Source: Acidobacteriota bacterium (GTDB lineage Bacteria > Acidobacteriota > Thermoanaerobaculia > UBA5066). From it: a stretch of DNA of 64,000 nt. The DNA lies in the NCBI GenBank assembly GCA_008363385.1, contig RHKY01000004.1, forward strand, positions 1 through 64,000, written 5' to 3'. Of the stretch, positions 22,943 through 30,754 are shown in pieces (within the stretch, counting starts at the first letter, position 1; every line of letters starts with the position of its first letter). Made by a program: the position numbers and the translations under genes. The notes under the pieces were generated by a model, which ran no database searches, was not told where the DNA came from, and saw nothing but the letters and a program-made list of their open reading frames with translations.

Positions 22943-24916
22943 TCAGAACCTCGCGCTCGCGCCGAAGCTGGCCGAGGCGCCGGGCATCGGGTAGCCCGGG
23001 CGGTAGGCGTAGTCGGAGCCGGTCAGGTTCTCGCCCGCGACGAACGCCTCCAGTCCGGGGACGAGCCGGTCGAGGTCGGCCGACAGCTTCGCGTTGAGGA
23101 GGAAGTAGGCGTCCACCGTCGTCGGGGCTCCCGGGAAGCGGAGGTTCCCCGCCACGCGGTCGTCGACCCACTGCGCGTCGACGGCCAGGCGGAAGACCGA
23201 CGCCGTCCCCACCGCGCCCCCGGAGACGGTCCACCTCGGGGTGAACGGGATGTCGTCGGGCGTCGTCTCCGTGTACGCCGCGCCCGCGTACAGGCCCAGC
23301 GCCGGGTGCGGCTCCACGCCGAGGGAGACCTCGAGCCCCCGCGACAGGTACGCCCCGGTGTTCGCCCAGCTCGGGGGCGGGGGGGGCGGCGGGACGAAGC
23401 GGAGGGCGTCCTCGACGTCGTCGTAGAAGAGCGTCACGTCGAGCCTCACCTTCGACCCGAGCCGCGGCGCGAGGCCGACCTCGTAGTGGTCCATCAGTTC
23501 GGGCCCGAGGCCCTTCCACTGGTCGCCCCGGCCGTATCCCTGGTAGAAGACGGCTGCCCAGACGCCCGGGAGGTTGAAGGCCCGTGCGTACCGCGCGTGC
23601 GCCTCTCCGAGAGCCGACGTGACAGTGACGCCCGCCTGGGCGCCCCAGACGCCGCCGAAGTCCTTGCTGTCGTTGTAGCGGACGCCGGCGGACGGCGTGA
23701 CCTTCACCCTCTCGCCGAAGGTGTACGAGAGGGCGGCGTACGGGGCGACGTTCCGGAAGCGGAAGTCGCCGAGCGGGACCTCTCCCGCCGGGCGCTCCTC
23801 GCGGGCCGTGCCGCCGTAGCTGTCGACGTCGAGCCCGACCGTCAGCTCGCCGCGCCCGAGCACGGCGAAGGCGTCGCGCGCCTTCAGGCCCCAGTTCGTC
23901 CAGCCGGTCAGCGTCCGGAAGGACTGGCCCTTGCCGGAATCCCACTGGAGCCAGTCGATCGACCCGTCGTCGACGAACAGCTTCACGAAGCCGGTCTTCC
24001 CGCCGTGCGCGCGGGAGAGCGTCAGGACGCCCATCGCGTCGTCCGTCTCGAAGCGCGGCGTGACCGGCGGCCGCGGCGTCCCCTCGACGCCCGGGTCGCT
24101 CGCCCGGCCTGACGTGAGGTCGCCGGTCACGGCGAGCGCCCAGCCACCGCCCAGCTCCCACCCCGCGCGGGCGAAGAGGGCGCGCGTCCGGCCGTCCGAG
24201 CCGTCCCGGTGCCCGTCGCTCTGCCGCTGGCTCGCGGAGACCAGGAAGTCGAGGTTTCCCTCGCGCCCGCTCGCCTCGGCGGCGAGCGTCGAGGTCGCGA
24301 AGCTGCCGTAGGCCCCCGTCACGCGGCCCCCGAAGCCGTCCTCGTGCCGTCTCCGGCTCCGGACGTCGATCGTCGCGAACGACATGTTCCCGAGGAGGAC
24401 GGGCTGCGCCCCCTTGTAAACCTCGATCTCCTCGGCCAGGTCGACCGATACGTTGTCCAGCAGGGGATGGGTCCAGACCCCGACGAACTTCGGGACGCCG
24501 TCGACCGAGAGCGCGATCTCCGCGCCGGGGCGGCCCGTCCCTTGCCCCCGCGCGAAGACCGCGCCCCCGTCTCCGCCCCCGTAGCTCCCCACGACGTTGT
24601 ACCGGGACACGACGAGACCCGGCACGCGCCGGAGGGCGGCGGCGGGGTCGCCGGCGTTCAGGTCCTCGATCTGCTGGCGTCCGACCGTCGTCACCGCCCC
24701 GGCGATCGGGTCCCGCCGGACCTCCTCGACCACGGGGCGGGCGCTGACCGTCACCTTCGCCGAGACCGCGGGGACCTCCGGCGCCGGGGTCTGCTGGCCC
24801 GCGGCGGCCGCCTTCGTCTCGCGGGCCTCCTCCGCGGCCGCCTTCGGGCCGGCCCCGTCCACCGCCGCCGGGAGGGCGAGGGTGGCCAGGAGGAGCGCCC
24901 GGCCGAGAGCGCTCAC
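22943..24916 (-). CDS. TonB-dependent outer-membrane receptor, probably for nickel or another metal complex
   Basis: A 657-residue protein with a signal peptide (LLLATLALPAAVDGAG), a plug domain (GAVTTVGRQQIEDLNAGDPA, FARGQGTGRPGAEIALSVDG) and a C-terminal 22-strand-type barrel ending in Phe (FGASARF), the outer-membrane insertion signal. The GTG at 24916 overlaps the NikR stop (GTGA), so the receptor is co-translated with a nickel-responsive repressor. That makes nickel (or cobalt) chelate import the best guess. A Pro run lies in an extracellular loop near 23375-23395. Substrate assignment is inferred from context. Confidence 0.82.
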   Translation of the reverse strand: MSALGRALLLATLALPAAVDGAGPKAAAEEARETKAAAAGQQTPAPEVPAVSAKVTVSARPVVEEVRRDPIAGAVTTVGRQQIEDLNAGDPAAALRRVPGLVVSRYNVVGSYGGGDGGAVFARGQGTGRPGAEIALSVDGVPKFVGVWTHPLLDNVSVDLAEEIEVYKGAQPVLLGNMSFATIDVRSRRRHEDGFGGRVTGAYGSFATSTLAAEASGREGNLDFLVSASQRQSDGHRDGSDGRTRALFARAGWELGGGWALAVTGDLTSGRASDPGVEGTPRPPVTPRFETDDAMGVLTLSRAHGGKTGFVKLFVDDGSIDWLQWDSGKGQSFRTLTGWTNWGLKARDAFAVLGRGELTVGLDVDSYGGTAREERPAGEVPLGDFRFRNVAPYAALSYTFGERVKVTPSAGVRYNDSKDFGGVWGAQAGVTVTSALGEAHARYARAFNLPGVWAAVFYQGYGRGDQWKGLGPELMDHYEVGLAPRLGSKVRLDVTLFYDDVEDALRFVPPPPPPPSWANTGAYLSRGLEVSLGVEPHPALGLYAGAAYTETTPDDIPFTPRWTVSGGAVGTASVFRLAVDAQWVDDRVAGNLRFPGAPTTVDAYFLLNAKLSADLDRLVPGLEAFVAGENLTGSDYAYRPGYPMPGASASFGASARF

Positions 24917-25356
24917 CCCGCAGCCTCGGAGAGGACGTCGAGCGAGCTGACGACGAGCCCTCCGTGGAGGACCCCCTTCAGGCCGAGGACCTTCGTGGCG
25001 AGACGGCTCAGGTCGCGCCGCTTCCCGCGAAGCGCCATCACCTCGAGGCAGAGGTCGTGGTCGAGGTGCACGTGGAGCGTCGAGAGGATGCTCGCGTGGT
25101 GCTCGTGGCCGATGTCGACGAGGCGGTCCGCCAGCTCGCGCGTGTCGTGGTCGTAGACGAGCGTCAGCGTCGCCGCCGACTCGGCCCTGGGGTCGGCGTC
25201 CTCCTCGACGAGGCGCTTGCGGATCAGGTCGCGCACCGCCTCCGAGCGGTTCGCGACGCCGCTCTCGGCCAGGACGCGGTCGAACCTCCGGAGGAGGTCG
25301 GGCTCGACGGCCAGGCTGATCCGCTCGAGGGCCGGGGCGTCCGTGTTATTACGCAT
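24913..25356 (-). CDS. nikR: NikR-family nickel-responsive repressor
   Basis: A 147-residue protein: an N-terminal ribbon-helix-helix (ERISLAVEPDLLRRFDRVLA) and a C-terminal ACT-like metal domain. The nickel ligands fall at His84, His95, His97 and Cys103, with the same 11/2/6 spacing as E. coli NikR (His76, His87, His89, Cys95). It should bind its operator as a tetramer when loaded with Ni(II) and repress metal uptake. The next gene, overlapping by four bases, is a TonB-dependent receptor, a natural target and product of the same transcript. No NikABCDE transporter is present in the window. Confidence 0.9.
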   Translation of the reverse strand: MRNNTDAPALERISLAVEPDLLRRFDRVLAESGVANRSEAVRDLIRKRLVEEDADPRAESAATLTLVYDHDTRELADRLVDIGHEHHASILSTLHVHLDHDLCLEVMALRGKRRDLSRLATKVLGLKGVLHGGLVVSSLDVLSEAAG

Positions 25357-25374
25357 GTGAGAATCTTACTACGC
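25346..25374 (-). promoter_or_regulatory. Direct repeat at the nikR start, candidate autoregulatory site
   Basis: TTATTACGC (25346-25354) and TTACTACGC (25366-25374) are 9-mers with one mismatch, 20 bp apart on the plus strand, spanning the nikR ATG. This local AT-richness is rare in the window. The pair does not match the palindromic E. coli NikR consensus, so binding by NikR is only a guess. Confidence 0.3.
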
Positions 25375-25585
25375 CTCCGCTCGCGGGCGCCGCCGAGCAG
25401 GGCTCGCGGGGAGGAAGAGGGGCTGTGCGCCGCGTCGAGCGCCCTCGACCTCACCCGGGAGGTTCCCGCCTGGTCGGGAAAGGGGGGGGTCGGAGAGGAA
25501 CGGCTCGCTGGCCGGCGCAAGAGCCGTGAGCTTTCGCACCCTCGGGCACGGGCCTCCGTCGCATACTCCGCCCCAGCGAGCCGTC

Positions 25586-26158
25586 ATGTCCGAAGTCGAA
25601 GCCGCCGGGGCCGTCGAGGCTCCGGCCGTCCCGTTCGAGCGGTCGTACTGGGTGGAGCCAGGCCGGCTCCTGGCCGGCGCCTATCCCGGCAACCGAGACC
25701 CGCGCAAGGCCCGCGCGAAGATGGAGCGCCTCGTCGGCGCGGGAATCCGGACCATGGTCGACCTGACCGGCGAGGCCGAGACGAACTGGGCGGGCGAGCC
25801 GTTCGCCGGGTACGCCGAGGCCTTCCTCCAGGCGGCCCGCGGGCGCGGCGTCCCGGCCCGCTGCCTCCGCTTCCCGGTCCCCGACTTCTCGGTCCCGACG
25901 CGGGAGCGGATGGCCGAGATCCTCGACGCGATCGACGCCTCCCTGGCCGAGGGACGCCCCGTCTACGTCCACTGCTGGGGAGGGATCGGCCGGACCGGCA
26001 CCGTCGTCGGTTGCTGGCTTTCGCGGCACGGCGTGGCCTCGGGCGAGGAGGCGCTGGAGAGGATCGCCCACCTCCGCCGCGACGACCCGCTCGCGTGGCG
26101 CTTCTCGCCCGAGTCGGACGAGCAGCGCCGGATGGTGACGACCTGGAGCGAGCCGTGA
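25586..26158 (+). CDS. Dual-specificity/tyrosine phosphatase-like protein
   Basis: A 190-residue protein of the cysteine-dependent phosphatase superfamily. The P-loop HCWGGIGRTG at 129-138 supplies Cys130 and Arg136, and PVPDFSVP offers Asp100 as general acid. The N terminus with FERSYWVEPGRLLAGAYPG is typical of bacterial DSP-like proteins. The ATG at 25586 was chosen; a longer reading starts in low-complexity sequence. It may be followed by the membrane protein gene 31 bp downstream. The substrate (phosphoprotein, phosphoinositide or other) is not determinable. Confidence 0.82.
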   Translation: MSEVEAAGAVEAPAVPFERSYWVEPGRLLAGAYPGNRDPRKARAKMERLVGAGIRTMVDLTGEAETNWAGEPFAGYAEAFLQAARGRGVPARCLRFPVPDFSVPTRERMAEILDAIDASLAEGRPVYVHCWGGIGRTGTVVGCWLSRHGVASGEEALERIAHLRRDDPLAWRFSPESDEQRRMVTTWSEP

Positions 26159-26189
26159 AGGGGATCCTCGCCGCCTCGGAGGCCCGGGC

Positions 26190-26918
26190 GTGAGGGGGCT
26201 CGTCGGGGTCGTCTGGGCGCTCTCGGGCGCCGCGATCGGGTTCGTCGTCTCGGCCCTCCTGGCCGCCCTCTTCGCGAGGCTGGCGAACGTCACGACGCGA
26301 GAAGGGGCCGCCGGCTACCTCGTGGTGGCCGTCGGCCTCCTCGGGGCGATCGCCGGGACGGTCGCGGGGATCCTCCTCTTCGCCCGGTCCGCGCCCGCGG
26401 GCGAGGGGACGAAGGCGGCCGGGACCGCCTTCCTCGGCCTCCTCGGTCTCCTGGGCCTCGTCGCGCTGGCCGCCTGGGGGTGGGTCAACCTGCGGGAGGA
26501 CCCGGTGAAGTACGGCAACACGATGGCGAGCCTGGAGCTGGAGTTCCGGGTCCGGAAGGCCGACGCACCCCCGGGCGCGCCGTCCCGCTGGCTGGACGTG
26601 GAGGTCCAGACGTCGAGCACGCGGCCCGCCGGGACGGTGATCTCGTCCGGGATCCGCGAGGAGGGGGAGTACGTCGTCGTCCCCGTGATCCAGAACCCCC
26701 TCGTCCGCTCCTCGAACCGGGTCGTCGTGGCGAGGGTCGCGGACCGGCACCTGGAGGTCTTCGTCCCGCCGATCCGGAGGAAGCCCGACCCGAAGGCCGG
26801 CTGGAGCGACTGGTACGCGCCGCGGCTGGTCGAGCCCGCCGGCGGGGACGGGGCGGCCGGGAAGGCGCCGGGCCCGATCCTCGAGGTCCGGTACAAGATC
26901 CGCCTCTACGGCGAGTAG
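26190..26918 (+). CDS. Membrane protein of unknown function
   Basis: A 242-residue protein from GTG 26190. Three hydrophobic helices occupy about residues 4-28, 42-66 and 78-98. A soluble 140-residue beta-rich domain then begins REDPVKYGNTMASLELEFRV and contains WLDVEVQTSSTRPAGTVIS. That domain is probably periplasmic or cytosolic depending on orientation. I do not recognise the family. It follows the phosphatase gene by 31 bp on the same strand and may be co-transcribed with it. Confidence 0.55.
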   Translation: MRGLVGVVWALSGAAIGFVVSALLAALFARLANVTTREGAAGYLVVAVGLLGAIAGTVAGILLFARSAPAGEGTKAAGTAFLGLLGLLGLVALAAWGWVNLREDPVKYGNTMASLELEFRVRKADAPPGAPSRWLDVEVQTSSTRPAGTVISSGIREEGEYVVVPVIQNPLVRSSNRVVVARVADRHLEVFVPPIRRKPDPKAGWSDWYAPRLVEPAGGDGAAGKAPGPILEVRYKIRLYGE

Positions 26919-26988
26919 CGGGCGGGGCCGGAAACGATTTCCCGCGGGGCGCGTAAGAAGACACCAGGTCCCCGATGAGGAGGAATCG

Positions 26989-28128
26989 ATGAAGAGTGCC
27001 CGTCTCTCGGCCGGCCTGGGCGCCGTGCTCGCCCTGGCCGCCTCCCGCCCCGCCCCCGCCCAGAGCGTCTCTCTCCCCCCGAGCGGCGCCAACCAGAAGG
27101 CCAGCGTCACGCAGTCGATCGGCCTCGTGAAGGTCACCGTCGACTACAGCAGCCCGCGCGTCCACTACCAGGGCCAGGACCGGACCGGGAAGATCTGGGG
27201 CCAGCTGGTGCCGTACGGCCTGCACGACCTCGGCTTCAACGACTGCAAGCAGTGCCCGTGGCGCGCCGGGGCCAACGAGAACACCGTCATCACGGTCTCG
27301 CACGACGTGAAGGTGGAGGGCAAGCCGCTGCCCGCCGGCTCCTACGGCCTCCACATGATCGCGGGGAAGGAGGCCTTCACCGTCATCTTCTCGAAGAGCA
27401 GCAAGTCGTGGGGGAGCTACTGGTACGACCCGAAGGAGGACGCCCTGAGGGTCGAGGTCAAGCCCGTGGCAAGCGAGTTCCGCGAGTGGCTGACGTACGA
27501 GTTCCTGGAGCGGGAGCCCGGGAAGGCCACGCTCGCCCTCCTCTGGGAGAACCTGAAGGTCCCCGTCACGATCTCGCTGGACGACCCGGACGCCCCCTAC
27601 TTCGCGGCGCTGAGGAACGAGCTGAGGGGCTACGCGGGGTTCGACTCGCCGAGCCTGCAGGCGGCCGCGCAGTGGGCGCTCGGGACCGGGAAGAACCTGG
27701 ACGAGGCGCTCGGCTGGGCGCGCCGGGCGGCCGACACCACGACGGGCGGCGAGGAGAGCTTCGCCACCCTCTCGACGCTCGGGCTCCTCGAGAGCGCCAC
27801 CGGGAAGACCGCCGAGGGCGAGAAGACGCTCCAGAGGGCGATCGACCACCCGACGGCGAACCCGATCCGCGTGCACCAGCTCGGCCGCCAGCTGCAGGCG
27901 CAGGGGAAGAAGGCCGAGGCGCTGAAGGTCTTCGAGGCGAACGCGAAGCGCTTCCCCGACAAGTGGCCCGTCCACGTCGGCCTGGCCCGCGGGTACGCCG
28001 GCACCGGCGACACGAAGAAGGCCCTCGAGCACGCCAAGAAGGCCCTCGCCCAGGCACCCGACGAGCTGAACCGGAAGAACCTCGAGAAGATGGTCGAGCA
28101 GCTCCAGAAGGGAGAGGGGCCGAAGTAA
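26989..28128 (+). CDS. DUF2911 protein with TPR-like C-terminal repeats
   Basis: A 379-residue secreted protein with a signal peptide ending ASRPAPAQS. The DUF2911 domain spans about residues 28-200 (KVTVDYSSPRVHYQGQDRTG, PAGSYGLHMI, AFTVIFSKSSKSWGSYWY). TPR-type helical repeats follow at about 225-370 (EESFATLSTLGLLESATGKT, KKALEHAKKALAQAP). The ATG has a strong AGGAGG upstream. DUF2911 proteins are common in Bacteroidetes and Acidobacteriota and have no defined role. A terminator-like hairpin follows the stop. Confidence 0.82.
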   Translation: MKSARLSAGLGAVLALAASRPAPAQSVSLPPSGANQKASVTQSIGLVKVTVDYSSPRVHYQGQDRTGKIWGQLVPYGLHDLGFNDCKQCPWRAGANENTVITVSHDVKVEGKPLPAGSYGLHMIAGKEAFTVIFSKSSKSWGSYWYDPKEDALRVEVKPVASEFREWLTYEFLEREPGKATLALLWENLKVPVTISLDDPDAPYFAALRNELRGYAGFDSPSLQAAAQWALGTGKNLDEALGWARRAADTTTGGEESFATLSTLGLLESATGKTAEGEKTLQRAIDHPTANPIRVHQLGRQLQAQGKKAEALKVFEANAKRFPDKWPVHVGLARGYAGTGDTKKALEHAKKALAQAPDELNRKNLEKMVEQLQKGEGPK

Positions 28129-28141
28129 CGGGGATCCCCTC

Positions 28142-28173
28142 GGGAGGGGCCGGCGTTGGTCCCGGCCCCTCCC
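28142..28173 (+). terminator. Hairpin terminator after the DUF2911 gene
   Basis: Perfect 12-bp arms GGGAGGGGCCGG (28142-28153) and CCGGCCCCTCCC (28162-28173) with an 8-nt loop, starting 14 bases after the stop. It is the strongest stem noticed in the window. No U-tract follows, and it also lies just upstream of the kdpD-like kinase start, so attenuation is possible. Confidence 0.55.
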
Positions 28174-28191
28174 CGGGTGCAGGATAAGGGG

Positions 28192-29658
28192 GTGGATCGC
28201 CCCGCGCGGGTCCTGGTGCGTCTGGTCGACGCGGCCGTCGCGCTCGCGGCCGTCGGCCTCGTCGCCGGCGCCGGCCGGCTCACCGGCCTCAACCCCGCCA
28301 CGGTCGGGTTCGTCTTCCTCCTCGCCGTCCTCGGGGTGGCGATCGCGCGCGGGCTGGCGGCGGCGACGGTCGCTTCGTTCGCCGCCACGCTGGCGTTCAA
28401 CTTCTTCTTCTTCCCGCCGCTGCACACCTTCACGATCGCCGAGCCCGCCAACTGGGTGGCGCTGGCCTCGTTCCTGATCGTGGCGGTCGTCGCCAGCCGC
28501 CTCGTCGTCCGCGCCCGGGAGGAAGCCGCCTCGGCCGACGAGCGGACCCGGGAGCAGCAGCTCCTCTACGACCTCTCGGTCGACCTCTTCGCCGCGGCGA
28601 GCCGTGTCGGCGCCCTCGGCGAGGCAGCAGGGCGGGCCTTGAGGACCGTCGGGGCGAGCGCCGGCGGCCTCCTGCTGTACGAGGCGGACTCGCCGGAGCC
28701 GAGGGTGGAGGCGTGGATCGGCGACCCGCTCTCGCCGGAGAGGGAACGCCTCGTCGCGACCGTGGCAGAGCGGCGAGAGCCGGTCGAGGTCCCGTCCGGC
28801 GAGGGGCGGCGCGACGCCTATCTGCCGCTGGCCGTCGGGGGGCGGACGGCCGGGGTCCTCGTCCTCCTCGGCGCCTCGTCGCCCTTCGCCGTCCTGGCCT
28901 CCGTGGCCCGGCTGGTGGCGCTGGCCGTCGAGCGAGAGCGATTCCTCGCCGAGAACACCCGTCTGGAAGCGGTCCGGCAGAGCGAGGCGCTCAAGACCTC
29001 GCTGCTGAGGGCCGTCTCGCACGACCTGAGGACCCCATTGACGGCAATGACGCTCCAGGTCGACGCGCTTCGCCGCCGCAGCGCCGGCCCCGGCCGGACC
29101 GAGATCGACGCCCTCGCCCGGGAGACGACCCGCCTGAGCCGGCGGATCGACAACCTCCTCGCCCTGGCCCGTCTGGAGGCCGGCCGGAGCGAGCCCCATC
29201 CCGAGCCGACGCCACCGGCGGACCTCTTCCGGTCGGTCCGCGAGGCGCTCCCCCTCCTGCTCGACGAGACGCCGCTCCACGTCAGCGTCGACCGCTCCTG
29301 CCCGGACCTCCTCGTGGACCCGTCCCTCGCCCTCGAGGCCCTCGTCAACCTCGTCGAGAACGCCGCGCGCGTCTCGCCGGCGGGTGCGGCGGTGGAGCTC
29401 TCGGCCGCCCCGCACCCGATGGCGCCGGACCGGGTCCGGGTGGAGGTGGCCGACCGAGGTCCGGGCCTCCCGTCCCGGCCGGAGGCCGGCTCGCCGTCCG
29501 GCGCCCCCTCGGACGCGGGCCGGCGCGGCCTCGGTCTGGAGATCGCCCGCGGGCTGACGGCGGCCAACGGCGGGGACCTGACCCTGCTGCCGCGCGCGGG
29601 GGGAGGGACGGTCGCGCGGCTCGACCTCCCCGCGGCCCCGGTGCCGGAGGCGGCGTGA
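28192..29658 (+). CDS. KdpD C-terminal half: membrane sensor histidine kinase (split KdpD)
   Basis: A 488-residue kinase equal to the second half of KdpD. The DUF4118 four-helix membrane domain covers about residues 8-105 (FNFFFFPPLHTFTIAEPANW). A GAF-like domain follows to about 250, then HisKA with LLRAVSHDLRTPLTAMTLQV (phospho-His) and HATPase (LVNLVENAARVSPAG, GRRGLGLEIARGL). The usual N-terminal KdpD nucleotide-binding and Usp domains are missing here; they are encoded separately at 36377-37534. GTG 28192 is chosen near an AGGATAAGGGG stretch. It overlaps kdpE by four bases. Confidence 0.82.
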   Translation: MDRPARVLVRLVDAAVALAAVGLVAGAGRLTGLNPATVGFVFLLAVLGVAIARGLAAATVASFAATLAFNFFFFPPLHTFTIAEPANWVALASFLIVAVVASRLVVRAREEAASADERTREQQLLYDLSVDLFAAASRVGALGEAAGRALRTVGASAGGLLLYEADSPEPRVEAWIGDPLSPERERLVATVAERREPVEVPSGEGRRDAYLPLAVGGRTAGVLVLLGASSPFAVLASVARLVALAVERERFLAENTRLEAVRQSEALKTSLLRAVSHDLRTPLTAMTLQVDALRRRSAGPGRTEIDALARETTRLSRRIDNLLALARLEAGRSEPHPEPTPPADLFRSVREALPLLLDETPLHVSVDRSCPDLLVDPSLALEALVNLVENAARVSPAGAAVELSAAPHPMAPDRVRVEVADRGPGLPSRPEAGSPSGAPSDAGRRGLGLEIARGLTAANGGDLTLLPRAGGGTVARLDLPAAPVPEAA

Positions 29659-30353
29659 TCCGCCGCGCGCCGCGCGTCCTCGTCGTCGACGACGACCCCT
29701 CGATCCTCCGGACGCTCGCCTCGGAGCTGGCGTCGGAGGGGTACGAGGTCCTGGAGGCGCAGGACGGGCGGGAGGCCCTGCGGCTGTTCGCGCGGGAGGA
29801 GCCGGACCTCGTCCTGACGGACCTGGCGATGCCCGTCGCCGACGGCTTCGAGGTGGTCGCGGGCGTGAGGCGGGCCGGCGCGACGCCGGTCGTCGTCCTC
29901 TCGGTCCGGGGCGCCGAGCGCGACAAGGTCCGCGCGCTCGACCTCGGGGCCGACGACTACGTCACGAAGCCCTTCTCGCTGCCGGAGCTCCTGGCGCGGG
30001 TGAGAGCGCAGCTGCGCCGCGTCGGGAGCGTGGGCCCCCGCGTCCTGCGCTTCGAGGGCCTCACGGTCGACCTCGAGCGGCGGCGCGTCGTCCAGGGCGA
30101 CCGCGAGGTGAAGCTGACCCCGACGGAGCTGGCGATCCTCGAGCTCCTGGCGACGAACGCCGGCAAGCCCGTGACGATCGCGCGGATCGTGGGCCAGGTC
30201 TGGCGCGGGGCGCCGGGGACGACGCCGGACACCGTCCGCGTCCACGTCGGGACGATGCGCCGAAAGATCGAGCCCGACCCCTCCTCGCCCCGGTACGTCG
30301 TGACCGAGCCCTGGGTCGGCTACCGCTTCGTCGCCGAGCCGCTCGGGGAGTAG
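29655..30353 (+). CDS. kdpE: KdpE response regulator
   Basis: A 232-residue OmpR/PhoB-type regulator. The receiver domain shows VLVVDDDPSILRTLASEL, phospho-acceptor Asp56 in LVLTDLAMP and VTKPFSLPELLARV. The DNA-binding winged helix begins RVLRFEGLTVDLERRRV, with the typical LTPTELAILELLATNAG and YVVTEPWVGYRF ending found in KdpE. The GTG start overlaps the kinase stop (GTGA). It should activate the downstream kdp genes when potassium is limiting. A hairpin followed by a T-rich stretch separates it from them. Confidence 0.9.
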   Translation: MIRRAPRVLVVDDDPSILRTLASELASEGYEVLEAQDGREALRLFAREEPDLVLTDLAMPVADGFEVVAGVRRAGATPVVVLSVRGAERDKVRALDLGADDYVTKPFSLPELLARVRAQLRRVGSVGPRVLRFEGLTVDLERRRVVQGDREVKLTPTELAILELLATNAGKPVTIARIVGQVWRGAPGTTPDTVRVHVGTMRRKIEPDPSSPRYVVTEPWVGYRFVAEPLGE

Positions 30354-30358
30354 CTCTC

Positions 30359-30379
30359 GCCCGGATTGGGCGGCCGGGC
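30359..30379 (+). terminator. Hairpin after kdpE
   Basis: Arms GCCCGG (30359-30364) and CCGGGC (30374-30379) with a 9-nt loop begin 5 bases after the kdpE stop. They are followed by a short T-containing stretch near 30390-30403 (TCTTTAGGGTTTCTTT). It may separate the regulatory unit from the kdpFABC transcript, whose promoter must lie between here and 30469. Confidence 0.4.
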
Positions 30380-30468
30380 GGGGCGCGGTCTTTAGGGTTT
30401 CTTTCGCCCCCCTTCCGGACTTCCTGTGGGGCCGGGTCCCAGATTCCCGCCAGGAAAGGGAATCCGCC

Positions 30469-30555
30469 ATGGCCACCACCCTCGTCCTCCTCGGCGCCTC
30501 CGCCCTCCTGTTCCTCGTCGAATGCTGCCGGATGAAGCCCGGCGACCCGCTGTGA
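30469..30555 (+). CDS. 28-residue membrane peptide at the head of the kdp operon
   Basis: ATG 30469 has an AGGAAAGGGAA sequence upstream. The peptide is one hydrophobic helix (TLVLLGASALLFLVECC) followed by a polar RMKPGDPL tail. Its TGA overlaps the GTG of the next small gene (GTGA). Size, position and composition resemble KdpF-like peptides, but a better KdpF lies 110 bp downstream, so this is an additional small subunit or leader peptide. The twin Cys in the membrane end is unusual. It is not recognisably related to a named family. Confidence 0.5.
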   Translation: MATTLVLLGASALLFLVECCRMKPGDPL

Positions 30556-30674
30556 GGCTCGAGACGATGCTCGACCTGCTCTTCGCCGGCGCCACGCTCG
30601 TCCTGGGCGCCCTCGCCCTCGCGTACGCTCGCGGCTGCGCCTCCCTGATGCCCGAGGACTCCGATGAGCGCTGA
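30552..30674 (+). CDS. Small single-helix membrane protein of kdp operons
   Basis: A 40-residue (GTG 30552) or 35-residue (ATG 30567) protein with one helix (LDLLFAGATLVLGALALAYA), then RGCASLMPED. The A(L/F)AYxRGC pattern after a single helix recurs in short proteins preceding kdpF in many bacteria with kdp operons, as far as I recall. Its end overlaps the kdpF start by 11 bases. The function is not established; it may stabilise the KdpFABC complex or sense the membrane. Confidence 0.6.
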   Translation: MRLETMLDLLFAGATLVLGALALAYARGCASLMPEDSDER

Positions 30675-30753
30675 GTCCCTGGCCGGCCTCGTCCTCTCGG
30701 CGCTGGCGCTCGCCTACCTCCTCTACGCCCTGCTGAAGCCGGAGAGGCTCTGA
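30664..30753 (+). CDS. kdpF: KdpF, small stabilising subunit of the K+-ATPase
   Basis: A 29-residue peptide of one transmembrane helix, with the sequence LALAYLLYALLKPERL at its C-terminal end. Y(L/V)xYALL(R/K)PE(R/K) is the diagnostic KdpF ending. It stabilises the KdpABC complex. The ATG is inside the end of the preceding small gene and one base separates its stop from kdpA. Confidence 0.9.
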   Translation: MSAESLAGLVLSALALAYLLYALLKPERL

Positions 30754-30754
30754 C

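Noticed and set aside
28192-29658. Treating the sensor kinase as a truncated (broken) kdpD
   Set aside because: The gene has its own start, overlaps kdpE correctly and all kinase motifs are intact. The missing domains are encoded in full at 36377-37534, so this is a split, not decay.
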